From positions 16,381,746 to 16,445,745 of the forward strand of contig OY783193.1 in the NCBI GenBank assembly GCA_963678675.1: a DNA stretch of 64,000 nt. Direction: 5' to 3'. The notes beneath the pieces are model-generated. The model had not been told where the DNA came from. It was given only the letters and a program-made list of their open reading frames with translations, and did not search any database. This document shows positions 54,547 through 64,000 of the stretch, piece by piece. The position numbers were made by a program, and so were the translations under genes. Origin of the DNA: Xiphydria camelus. Taxonomy: Eukaryota; Arthropoda; Insecta; Hymenoptera; Xiphydriidae. The stretch's first letter is position 1. Every line of letters starts with the position of its first letter.

Positions 54547-57359
54547 TTACTAATTTCCCAGTGATTCCTCTCAGGTAGGTAGACCACAAAGGCCTTCCTG
54601 ATCTGGTATTTCCTGGCTATCTTATCCTGTCTCAAGGACATAGGTCCTTGATCAAGTACGCCTAGTCTGGTGTGTGCTGTCCTTGCCCTGGTCCACTCCC
54701 CAAGGCAGTTCATCCTGTATGCAGAGAGTTCCGCTCTTTCTCTTATCAAAAGGTCAAGAGGCAGCACATCAAGTGCCACCTCTAGGGCCTCAGTTGGTGT
54801 GGATCTCATCGCCCCTGTTGCAGCCCTCAGGAACACGCCCTGAAGGGCTTTCAACCGGTTTCTTGATTCGATCCTCCCTACTCTTGGCCACCAAATCACT
54901 GCTGCATACAGTAATCTTGGCAGTAACACCATTTTGTACAGCCACAGACAGACCCTGGGACTAAAGCCCCAGTTTCTGCCCATTGCTCTTCTGCATGCCC
55001 ATAGCGAGGCATATACCTTCGCGATCTGGCATGTGATATGTTCTTTCCAATGCAACTTGGTGTCTAAGACGACACCCAAGTATTTTTGTGTTCTGACATA
55101 CTCGATGTTTGTCCCCCTGAACCTTAATGGTTCCGGGTACTCCGCCTTGTATTTTCTAGTGAATATCATGGCAGACACTTTCTCCGGGTTCACCGAAAGA
55201 TTGGTCTTTTTACACCATTCACCCACTGTTCGTACGGCACAGTTCATTCTGTCCCTTAGTACACTAAGGAAGTTGCCCCTGACCACAACCGCAGCATCAT
55301 CTGCATAGCCATGGACCAGGAATCCTTCCCTCCTCAGTAGTTCTAAGAGTTTGTCCACTACGAGGCACCACAGTAGAGGTGATAAAGCCCCTCCCTCTGC
55401 GGACATCCTCCCGATGGTCGCCCCCTTACCTCTATATCATCTTTCTTGGCGATCACCAATCTGTTCGCCAACATGCTCCGAGTCCAGTCTATTAGTGTTT
55501 CTGGTATCCCTCTACTAGACATGGCCTCGGTTATTACATTGTATCCGGTGCGATCAAACGCTCCTTCAATGGCTATGAAGAGTGCCATAGCATAGCCCCC
55601 TTCCTCTATCTGTTCCCCCACAATTGCCACAAGGTGGTGTAGGGCAGTCTCTGTGGATCTGCCCTCCCTATAGGCATATTGTGCAGGGGATAGAGGTCGT
55701 TCGGCTATGTATGAATTCTTAATGTGTCTATCCATAAGCCTTTCCAAGGTTTTCAACACAAAGGAAGTTAGACTTATGGGTCTGAAGTCTCTTGACTTAA
55801 TATAGCCGTTTTTTCCGGGTTTGGGTATGAAGGCAATCCTTGCCTCTCCCCAGACCCTTGGAACTGTACCAAGAGCAACACTAGCTCTAAGCAGTTTAGT
55901 TAATAGTCCAATTATGACTTCTAGACCCCTTTGAAGCATTAGGGGGTAGATGCCATCTGGACCTGGTGACTTCAGTGGTTTGAATGTACTAACAGCCCAT
56001 TAAACCGCCTGAGGGTATACAATTTTAGCAGCAAGAGCCCAGTTTGGTGCTTTTTGCCCATACCTGCTCTCTTGCCTCCATTCTCTCGTTCTTTCAAAGC
56101 CCGAAAAGTGCTCCTCAAGCAGGAGCTCCAGAGTTTCCTCCGTGCTCCAAGTATATTGTCCGTCTGGTTTGATTAAACAACCCACATTTGCGTTGTTCTT
56201 TCCTCCCAGTACTTTAACTAGTCTGGAGGCCTCAGCATACTCCTCAATGCTGCTCCTGAATTTCCTCCAGCCTGTTTTCCTAGCATGTGCCAGTTCTTTA
56301 TTATATTTTCTCTTAAGGGATCTTCTCTCCTCCAGTGCTTTTTCTTTCTTGGTTAGGTCTTTAGAGTTCTTGACCTTATTCCAAGCTTTCCTTAACAGGC
56401 CTTTAGTTGAGGCCAGCTTGTTATTCCACCAGTCGACCTTTTTGGTTCCCTTGGGGATATTTTCTACACTGCAAGCCTCGTATGACAGTCTCAGCGCCTC
56501 TGCGAAACGTCCGGCCGTACCCTCGAGCTGATTCTTATTGCAGAACCGGGTAGGTACGTCCTGGATCCTCTGTTTTAGTTCCTTCACGTACCTATCCCAG
56601 TCTGTCTTTTTAGGGTTCCTTTTAGAGGCCCCCTCCCGATGCCCTTTTATCGTAAGGAGCACCTGGCTGTGGTCTGATCCTGAAGGTTCTTTGGAAACCC
56701 TCCAGTCCCCCACCCAATCCTGTACTCCCGCAGAACATAGGGTAATATCCAGCACTTCATGTCTCCTTCGGTCCATGAAGGTAGGTTCATTTCCCCTGTT
56801 CAGTATAGACAGATCTGATGCCAGGATGTATTCGTGAAGGGATTCTCCCCTAGCATTGGTGTTAGTGCTCCCCCATCCTACATGATGGGAGTTCGCGTCG
56901 CACCCCACCAGGAGTTCACCCTTCCTTTTCCTCACCTCTTTTACTAGGTTTTTGAGTTCCCTTGTAGGTGGAGGTTCTGCTGAGTCATAGGGCAGGTACG
57001 CTGACCCTATGATAAACTCTAGTTTGCTTCCACTCCTGTCTGCCAGGTTTACCCTAGCTACCGCCAGGTCTCCGCAGCTCAGTTGTGGAATGAAAACCGC
57101 CTGCACTCCCTTTACAAGAATGCACAGGCTCTAATCTTATCCTCAGAGTTCGTGAAGAGTAAGCTCCCGCTTCCTCCAAGTCCTCTTATAGCACCATTTA
57201 CCACCCACGGTTCTTGTATTAGTGCTATGCCTGTGTGCATCTTCGCTAGCTCCTTGACCAATATGGCCGAGGCGCTTTTGCTATGATGCAAGTTAATTTG
57301 TACAACATTGAGTGTCGAGTGAGCCATATCTGGGTTCACCCGTCTTTCTCAATTTTGTC

Positions 57360-58382
57360 CTAATCCCCACCGCGGTTCTTCTCAAGCAACTTCACAGTTG
57401 CTCTCTGAGTCCCGCAGTGAGGTTTGAAGTTACAGGCTTCTAAGACCCGTAACGCCTTATCATTGACGAGTGCAGCGAAGTGGGCGCTAGTAGCTCCCTT
57501 GCTTTCACTGCCCTTGATAATCGTCCAGTCCTCTTTGACCAGTCCCATATTCTGTTTTGCCAGAAACTGTACTGCCTCCGAGGCTGTCATTCCCTCATCC
57601 TCAACGTGGACTACTACCCTGTGTCGCTTCGGGAGCTCCTCGGTCGAGACCACGTTGAGGATGAGGTTTTCTATCTTGTTCTCTGGGAATAGGCTTTTCA
57701 GCCACATCCCAGTCTCTTCGTCGGTGCACCCTACTACGGCCGCACCGTCTCTTTCCCACATCCCCTCGAAGATGGGTATCTTTGTGCCGTCGGGTATTGA
57801 CAGGATCTGGGCTTTAAGCAGCCTCTTGATCGCTGCCAGTTCGTCCGTCGTCAGTCGTCTATCAGGGTACCCTTCTGGTACAAGGGCCCACCTGAACATT
57901 CTTGTCGCCTTTTGTGTGTATGTCTCAGTCCGAGTCTTTTTCTCAGTCTGTGTCGTGCTGGGGCTAGGCGTATGGTGTTCGGGGTTAAATCTCTTAGTCC
58001 CCCTCCCACATCCGTCTCTAGCCCCATCTGTCGCCGTCCCAGGGGTTGTGCGGACTTGTTCAGTCCTTACCCCCCCTTGCATCTGTTTATTCAGTCGTCG
58101 CCTCGCAGCTCCACTCAACCTCTGCTTGACGACCCTGTGTCTTCCGTCTGTTCCTCCGTCCCCCATCTGGTTCGTTTCCGCCCCAGATGGTTGTTCCGTA
58201 GTTTCGTTTCTTTTTTTATTCAGGTCCATTTTTGTCCCACGAGTGTCAGACATAAGCGGTATCACCTGGGGAGAGGTCCGTTCACCCAGGGCTTGGGTAT
58301 TTACTCCCAGAGGGCGCCCGGTATCTGGGAGGCACCGTTTGGGAACGCATCTTACCCCCTGCGCCATACAACATCTCAGCAC
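57360..58382 (-). CDS. LINE ORF1 protein
   Basis: 340 codons, open throughout; the true start may be a later ATG (for example at MSDTRGTK). A lysine/arginine/threonine-rich N-terminal half (VKQRLSGAARRRLNKQ, KRFNPEHHTP) precedes a more ordered half (FRWALVPEGYPDRRLT, IFEGMWERDGAAVVG, HRVVVHVEDEGM). I see no CCHC knuckle. It is probably the RNA-binding protein of the ribonucleoprotein particle. It ends 20 bp before ORF2 begins. Confidence 0.7.
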   Translation of the reverse strand: MLRCCMAQGVRCVPKRCLPDTGRPLGVNTQALGERTSPQVIPLMSDTRGTKMDLNKKRNETTEQPSGAETNQMGDGGTDGRHRVVKQRLSGAARRRLNKQMQGGVRTEQVRTTPGTATDGARDGCGRGTKRFNPEHHTPSPSTTQTEKKTRTETYTQKATRMFRWALVPEGYPDRRLTTDELAAIKRLLKAQILSIPDGTKIPIFEGMWERDGAAVVGCTDEETGMWLKSLFPENKIENLILNVVSTEELPKRHRVVVHVEDEGMTASEAVQFLAKQNMGLVKEDWTIIKGSESKGATSAHFAALVNDKALRVLEACNFKPHCGTQRATVKLLEKNRGGD

Positions 58383-58625
58383 GGTAGCTCACACCTTATG
58401 TTTGGGGGGAGCTTTTGGTCCACGACGAGAGCCTTCACTCTCCCGTTGGTGGGTTTATGCACCATTGGAAGTGCTTATCTCTCCCGTTAACCGATCCTTT
58501 CGCGCCACTGGGGCATTGATCAGATTGGCCATTCCCCTTATCCGCCACCTAGGGACGCGCCCGGCAGGGGAAGCTCAACCCCCCCTCACACCCGTCAATT
58601 GGGCTTTGTAAGTGAGGTGCACGGG

Positions 58626-58638
58626 TTGCGATCTTAAT
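58626..58638. repeat. LINE target-site duplication, 5' side
   Basis: TTGCGATCTTAAT, matching 52345-52357. Confidence 0.9.
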
Positions 58639-58735
58639 TGATTTCAAATCTTTTTTGGAGAGTATTTTACGTATCAATTTTTGTTGGCACTGAATGAACA
58701 TGCCGCCTTTTTTTTACAGAGAATCTGTTTTTGTG

Positions 58736-59329
58736 GGGGTCACTGATACCGATTAGGGTTCCAGGGTTATTCCCTATTCTTTCTAGCACTGCATCGATAT
58801 TTTGCTGCACCAGTATTCTTCTGGGATAAAATAATTATAAAAACCCTATATAATTCAGCCCTGACAAGTACAATCTTATCGAGCTGTACCTTATCGAGGA
58901 GATCTTTCGACGTAATGATTCTGAAACGTTTTTATCGAGAAATATATATTTCTAACATACGGTAGTGTTCACGAATATTGTAAAATATCGCAGAAATATT
59001 ACAGAAAAGTTACTTGCAAAAACGTGCTTTGTTGGGTGTAAATGATGATACTTTATAATTTCCATCGTTACACCAGAAGCGAAGAAGAGATGAAATAGAA
59101 GTGAGGTACATGTACACTTCACATTTGACAGGTCGGTATATAAATTGGAAGTTGTTGTAGTATAATACAAAAAAGGAAATATATCGATAAAGAAACAAAA
59201 CAAAACGTGTGGCCGCCACGCGCGGAAGAAGTGAAACTTCGATACCAGTTTCTTTGAATTTGATTCCGGTGGTATTAGTTTCAATTGGCTCTATACAAGT
59301 CTTTTACAGTGCTTCTTCGTAAAGCCAAC
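58736..59329 (+). repeat. Dispersed repeat mosaic, unit A and related blocks
   Basis: Blocks shared with 1-160, 60455-60780 and (inverted) 61390-61500: gcactgcatcgatattttgc, ccctatataattcagccct, atcttatcgagctgta. At 59211-59245 it carries the ggccgccacgcgcggaagaa stretch also present in the Harbinger-borne 1.8-kb element. No coding sequence. Confidence 0.6.
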
Positions 59330-59555
59330 CCCCACAAAAACAGATCCTCTGTAAAAAAGGCGGCATGTTCATTCAGTGCCAACAAAAATTGATACGTAAA
59401 ATACTCCCCAAAAAAGATTGGAAATCAATTAAGATCGCCATGTTCAAGATTTATATATAAAAAGTAAAAGGCATCATTTAAAAAGAAAATTGTTGTAAAT
59501 CAAGTTACTAAAAAATTCGGTTAAAAAATTTATTTAAAAATTTTAGTAAAAAAGA
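59330..59555 (-). repeat. Terminal repeat of foldback family X, copy 4
   Basis: Inverted relative to 1838-2078. It begins CCCCCACAAAAACAGATCCT and ends next to the Tc1/mariner scrap. Confidence 0.65.
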
Positions 59556-59565
59556 ACTTGGAGAG

Positions 59566-59741
59566 TGGTTTTTGGAACGGCAAGTGGACGATCCCTCGTT
59601 CGTCAGAAGATTTTGTTCACAGATGAATCGAAATTCTACAACGAAGGATTAGTGAATAATCACAACGCCCACTATTGGTCCGTGAGAAATCCTCACTGGG
59701 TAGAAGAAGTCGAAGGCGATGGAGTGGAGGCGATGAACTAA
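59566..59741 (+). pseudogene. Tc1/mariner-type transposase scrap, copy 2
   Basis: WFLERQVDDPSFVRR in one frame, then ILFTDESKFYN and HYWSVRNPHW in the next. Same frameshift and same stop region as 366-562, so the two copies derive from one already broken fragment. Confidence 0.65.
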
Positions 59742-60380
59742 AAATAAAATAAAATTTAGTATATAAATCGAAACTTATAGTATGAAGGCAGAGGGCAAGC
59801 ACCGATGAGAAAAAATAGAAATAAAGTATTATAGTTACCCCGATATTGTAGTTACTCCGATGTTTTTGTTCTTCTCCCACGACTTGGATTCTCCAATATG
59901 TAGAAAGATTAATTCCGCTTAGTCGTCAAAGAGTTCGTCCTGTCCTCATATGCAATGCTGAAAGAAAAAAAGAAGTGACCACAAAGATATGTATTCTTTA
60001 TAGGTTATCAAAATGAGGTTAAATGAAGTAATTCAGAAATTAACTTATCTGATTGTATTTCGACTCTTTTTCTGTTGTCTATGTTCGATGAATGACTACA
60101 GAAAAGTAGCACGGCTTCTATTCATTAATAATAAAAACAAACAGCTGTCACATTTTTCGGAGCACCCATCACCTACTCTAAAAGTTAACCGATGTTTTTC
60201 AAATTGATACGTCTCTGGTTTGAGTCCGGGCTATCGGGGTTTGAGTCCGGGCTAACGAAATTACCATTAAATTACAGGAATCGTCGGTATCTCCTAAGCG
60301 CCGAGCGATATGCAACCCATTTGCTTGCGTGTATAGTGAGACTGACCCTGTATGTATGGTGTTACATATATTGACTCGAG
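59742..60380 (+). repeat. Dispersed repeat unit A, continuation
   Basis: Follows 563-1150 closely (atcaaaatgaggttaaatga, gcacggcttctattcatt, cgccgagcgatatgcaaccc), with one small internal duplication (ggtttgagtccgggct twice near 60215-60255). Confidence 0.6.
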
Positions 60381-60779
60381 ACGTTGGAATAGTTTTAAGA
60401 AATCCTTTTGCATGCACCGCTGAAATTTCGCCCTTACTCGTAAATAAATTTCCAGCACAACATCGATATTTCGCTGCACTTGTGTTCTTCTGGGACTACC
60501 TAAAATAATTATAAAAGCCCTATATAATTCAGCCCTAACAAGAACAATCTTATCGAGCTGTACCTTAACGAGGAGATCTTTCGACTTAATGATTCCGAAA
60601 TATTTCTATGATGTTTTGCAACATTCGCGAATTTATCGATAAATATATATTTCTAACATACGGTAATGTTCACGAATATTGTAAAATATTGTAGGAATGT
60701 TACAGAAATGTTACTTGCCAAAACGTGCTTTGTGGGGTGTAAATGATAATATTTTGTTATTTCCATCGCTACACTAGAG

Positions 60780-61190
60780 GCGAAGAAGAGATGAAATAGA
60801 AGTGAGGTACATGTACGCTTCACGTTTGACAGGTCGGTATATAAATTGGAACTTGTGATAGTATAATACGAAAAAGGAAATATATCGATAAAGAGAAAAA
60901 ATAAATAAAGTAGTTACTCCATTATTGTAATTCGATTCCATTGTATCCCTTATTTTTCTGCCACGACTTTGATTGTTGATAGTAGATGGATCAACCAATA
61001 CATTTGATTTCTCTTCACTATTAACGATAAAAGTCGTGGCAGGAAAGTAAGGGACACAAGGGAATTGGATTACAATAATGTAGTAACTACTTTATTATTA
61101 TTTTTTCTTTATCGATATATTTCCTCTTTCGTATTATACTATCAGAAGTTCCAATTTATATACCAACCTATCAAACATGAAGTGTACATG
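60780..61190. repeat. Palindrome of a dispersed foldback family
   Basis: The arms about 60811-60965 and 61030-61190 are inverted repeats (atatatcgataaag, ggaattggattacaataatg, tcgtggcaggaaa). Half-copies lie at 47590-48060, 49950-50045, 59090-59190 and 61500-61720. Confidence 0.65.
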
Positions 61191-61790
61191 GAAGTGTACG
61201 TGAAGTGTAAGGAATAAACCTCGACGAGTATTCGGGCTGTGGCATGCACTCGAGACAGCAGATCCAGCTCGCCGAATGAACTAATGCAACTGGTTCTTGG
61301 AAAAACAAGTGGATGATCCCTCGTTCGAAAGAAACCCCCTCGGGTTCGCATACGATCTGTAATAAATTGTAAATAACAATCATATGGGGTTTTTATAATT
61401 ATTTTAGGAAGTCCCAGAAGAAAACCGGTGCAGTAAAATATCGATGCTGTGCTAGAAAGAATAAGGAATAACTCTCGAACCCTAATCGGTATCAGTGATT
61501 CCTCATTGACTGTCGTTACAACGGAGGCGAAGAACAAATGAAATAGAAGTGAGGTACATGTACACTTCAGGTTTGACAGGTCGGTGTGTAAATTGGAACC
61601 TGTAATAGTACGAAAGAGGAAATATATCGATAGAGAAAAAATAATGATAAAGTAATTACTTGATTGTTGTGATCCAATTCCATTGCATCTCCTATTTTTC
61701 TCCCACGGCTTTGATTGTGACAGAGAAGAAAAGCCATCAATTCGCTTCGTGCTCGCATGACGCTGAAACAAAAAATAGAATTATCACAAA
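61191..61790. repeat. Mosaic of dispersed blocks
   Basis: Contains a poor match to the Tc1 scrap flank near 61260-61330, an inverted piece of 58740-58860 at 61390-61500, and a half-copy of the preceding palindrome family at 61500-61720. Confidence 0.5.
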
Positions 61791-62539
61791 GATAATTGAG
61801 GCTTTTGAGCGGTCGAAAACGCTTAAAAGTATTGTCCACTTCGGAAAAGTGGCTGATGGAAAAAAAGTTGAGAAATATAAAAATATAAAAATACGTACTT
61901 ATAGAGGGCACAAATACGCATATTTTAGTGTAATCTTACTTTTCTAACTTTTGTTGTTTTTAAGAAAAAAATAAAAAACTGTTGAATTTCGATCGCTCAA
62001 AATCGACGATTTTCAGTCTACTTTTAAAACATACATCGCTATATCTCGAAAAATTATGTACGAAACGTCACAATTTTTTTTTCTCGAACTTATTACACCC
62101 AAGCGATGCCAAAAAATTAACAAGCACCGCGAGAAAGATTCATTGTTTAGAAATAATCACTGTATAATTATTTAACGAAAAAATCGAAGTTTCAAAATTT
62201 TCGACCTGTGAGAAACATTTTTCTATTTATTCTTACGACAAAGTGTAAGCGAGAAAGTTGTAGATAGATGTTTTATGAAGTTTTCTACGAAAAATAGGGA
62301 AGATTTAGTGACATTTCGCGGGTTTTACGATAGTTCATGTATAAAGCGCGCGATCCGCGTTCGCTCGATTCTCGCGCTCTGCGCTGCAACAGCGCTGGAA
62401 TTCAATACCGTCTTGCCGGCAAAGCAAGACGACACTTGTATTTTACATCGCCAAAAATAAATCATTTCAAATTTTGATTGGAATAATTTAGGTCTTGACG
62501 TCAATTTGTTTCTTTTTCAATTTTAAATAAATTCATACA
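61791..62539. other. No recognised gene
   Basis: Two short open frames: about 61795-61947, ending YRGHKYAYFSVILLF, and 62275-62460, containing CIKRAIRVRSILALCAATAL. Neither shows a domain that I know. The second sits in a more CG-rich patch. Not called as genes. Confidence 0.4.
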
Positions 62540-62946
62540 CTTATATGATACCACCAGTATACCGAATGTCGTACGAGAAACCGATCAGGCGGGGGCCTTC
62601 TGAATTTCTCTGAATTTGACTTCGGCAGTGCAATTTATGAATCACTCTAACACACCGTCCAAGCACTACCAATTATTCGGTATAGTGGACAAAATATGAA
62701 AACTTAAACGCGGCAAGTTCTTTTTTATTAAAATTTTTTTATAAATTTTTTTAGTCGAATTTTGTAGTCACTTGATTTACAATAATTTCCCTTTCAAATG
62801 ATGCCTTTTACTTTTTATATATAACTCTTGAACATGGCGATCTTAATTAATTTCAAATCTTTTTTGGAGAGTATTTTACGTATCAATTTTTGTTGGCACT
62901 GAATGAACATGCCGCCTTTTTTTTTTACAGAGAATCTGTTTTTGTG
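62540..62946 (+). repeat. Family X right half, copy 5
   Basis: 62540-62707 repeats the family X interior (compare 52045-52212) and 62708-62946 repeats the terminal arm, ending ctgtttttgtggg. No left arm directly adjoins it, unless 59330-59555 is that arm with 3 kb of later insertions between. Confidence 0.65.
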
Positions 62947-63061
62947 GGTTGAATTGTACAGGATACAGAAACCTGCACTGTCCTGCCCTGCGTCGCCTAC
63001 GTCGCCTGCCTCTCAATGTGCGGCAGGGTTAAACGGGAGCGAGCCATGCTCTCGCCACTAA

Positions 63062-63944
63062 GGGCCGAAACCACCAACTCTGATTAAATTATTAATTTCC
63101 GATTAGCTTAATTTAATCAAGTTCTTGCGTTCCACCAATTGTTAAACCATGAATAAAGTGAGATAATCGCCGTTGAACTTAGTCGGCCATTTTTGGCCGG
63201 TTAGGAACTTAATCAGTGATTAATGTGGATCAACATAACCTCAAAGTCGAAGTTTCACTGCTGTACATGAATTTATTTTCGACGATATTTTATTATCATC
63301 TGATGATGAAAATGGTATCGAAATTGATAGAAGGACACATTTAATTAAGGAATGAATGAATTATTTCCAAACTTTGGATGATTTGGATTTCATTACGCGT
63401 TTTCGGTTATCGAAAGACAGTGTTGAAGCTTTGCTTCTGGAAATTGTACATAATTTGAAACACGCTACAGAAAGATAAATTACTTCTTAAATAATATATA
63501 ATCTATTTTAAAATATCGCAACATTATCATGTTACGTTAAAAATCGCGTAGAATTTTCTGTATCTTTACTAAATAAAGGGAGTGCACATTTCAGAAACCA
63601 CGCTATTGCACCCAGAGTACAACTGCTTGCTCTCCGGTATTATGCAACTGGTTCCTTTTTAAATTCTGTTGGAGATTTCGGCAGCTCACTGAGCTCGGCT
63701 TGCAGCGCGTCAGTTGATCACGTCAAGTTTTCCTCCTACTTGATTACAAGTTCGTTGATGAACCAATCAGAATCACCGTTACAACAAAACCAAAACTTAT
63801 TGCGAAGAGGGTATATGATTAGATAATCGGGGGTTAAAAATTCATGGTGGAACGAATTGTGCAGTTAATCATGATTAGAACGCCGATTAAATATAATCGT
63901 GATTAGATAATCAAGCATTTAATCAAAGTTGATGGAATCGGCCC
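63062..63944 (+). mobile_element. Short, broken PIF/Harbinger element
   Basis: Termini GGGCCGAAACCACCAACT and, complemented, GGGCCGATTCCATCAACT, followed by a shared ttgattaaat-like block. TAA lies on both sides (63059-63061 and 63945-63947). Subterminal gattaa/ttaatc motifs are frequent. The interior holds a transposase remnant only. Confidence 0.75.
63357..63700 (+). pseudogene. Harbinger transposase N-terminal relic
   Basis: 63381-63474 reads LDFITRFRLSKDSVEALLLE, then 63595-63700 reads NHAIAPRVQLLALRYYATGS and FLNSVGDFG, the usual N-terminal region of Harbinger transposases. Joining at 63474/63595 is in frame with a proper AG acceptor, but the donor reads AT where GT is expected. The homology ends after VGDFG, with the DDE core missing. 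Confidence 0.65.
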
Positions 63945-64000
63945 TAAGATCGGATCGTGTCCACACTGCATGCATTTGGCAACATCGCTAACCTCGCGTA

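Larger units (their letters stand above)
52457..57339 (-). pseudogene. LINE ORF2 (APE, RT, RNase H), multiply broken
   Basis: The APE domain starts NVVQINLHHSKSA and LIQEPWV, then VGCDANSHHVGWGS and SGSDHSQVLL. RT has FIPKPGK, FRPISLTS, YREGRSTETALHHL and YADD (about 55295). RNase H has WYTDGSG, ELLVEQ and WVSGHTGVHGNEIAD. A zinc motif CRYCKVEREDAQHLLLECP closes it. Lesions: a frameshift near 57115, a TAA near 56002, a frameshift near 55400 (an extra AG in the GCPQ-GG box), the Harbinger insertion at 53309-54546, and a frameshift near 52815. The RT motif A Asp is also changed to Ala (codon 55571-55573), which would abolish catalysis. Confidence 0.85.
52358..58625 (-). mobile_element. Non-LTR retrotransposon (LOA/I-group), probably full length, with nested Harbinger
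   Basis: ORF1, then ORF2 with AP endonuclease, reverse transcriptase, RNase H and a C-terminal zinc motif. Flanked by a perfect 13-bp duplication. The 3' end, on the left in this window, closes in an AT-rich att/ata repeat rather than poly-A, as in I/LOA-type elements. Excluding the 1238-bp Harbinger plus 3 bp, it is about 5.0 kb. It has several disabling lesions. Confidence 0.85.
51730..58735. mobile_element. Foldback element of family X, split by a LINE
   Basis: Left arm 51730-51970, right arm 52213-52357 plus 58626-58735. Without the LINE the element is about 730 bp with arms of about 240 bp. Outer ends read CCCCCACAAAAACAGATTCT and its complement. No transposase is present and the target duplication is unclear. 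Confidence 0.65.

Noticed and set aside
57424..58611. 395-residue plus-strand ORF
   Set aside because: It is antisense to LINE ORF1, is low in motif content, and exists because the opposite strand is coding.

Overview
The window looks like a transposon graveyard from an animal genome, most likely an arthropod and probably an insect. The basis is the mix of elements: Ty1/copia, PIF/Harbinger with a MADF/BESS partner gene, Tc1/mariner scraps, a jockey/LOA/I-group LINE and many small TIR elements. A hymenopteran host is a guess from the CpG-rich copia next to AT-rich DNA. I see no convincing host gene; essentially all recognisable coding sequence belongs to mobile elements.

Layout. (1) 1-6794: mosaic of dispersed repeats, a Tc1/mariner scrap, a solo end of an Academ-type element (3287), a small TA-flanked MITE (3883-4129), two pairs of direct repeats and a hairpin. 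(2) 6798-26295: a composite PIF/Harbinger transposon flanked by TAA. Its transposase intron holds a foldback MITE, which in turn holds a complete 5511-bp copia (8556-14066, TSD TGAGT). Its MADF/BESS gene is interleaved on the opposite strand and is cut by a 6465-bp Academ-like element (18349-24813, TSD TTT). (3) 26299-28439: unrelated spacer with one MITE. (4) 28443-41468: a second copy of the same 13-kb composite in the opposite orientation, flanked by its own TTA duplication and lacking the Academ-like insertion. (5) 41677-45342: a 3.7-kb foldback element with the same outermost 13 bp as one Academ-like end, TSD AAA, carrying three tRNA-like units. (6) 45603-52357: a MITE, a broken ISL2EU-like transposase, a direct duplication, and a 248-bp tandem array folded into a palindrome. 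(7) 52358-58625: a LINE on the minus strand with a perfect 13-bp TSD, itself interrupted by a 1.2-kb Harbinger (53309-54546, TSD TTA). (8) 58626-64000: more dispersed foldback repeat and a third, broken Harbinger (63062-63944, TSD TAA).

The central reading is that the two 13-kb arms are not simply a segmental inversion. Each ends exactly at Harbinger TIRs with its own 3-bp target duplication and different flanking DNA. Both carry the same internal stop in the transposase, the same copia insertion with the same TSD, the same copia frameshift and the same fixed LTR difference. The simplest account is that a transposase-dead Harbinger, already loaded with a MITE and a copia, was moved in trans as a unit. 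The Academ-like element then landed in only one copy, so the other copy preserves its empty site.
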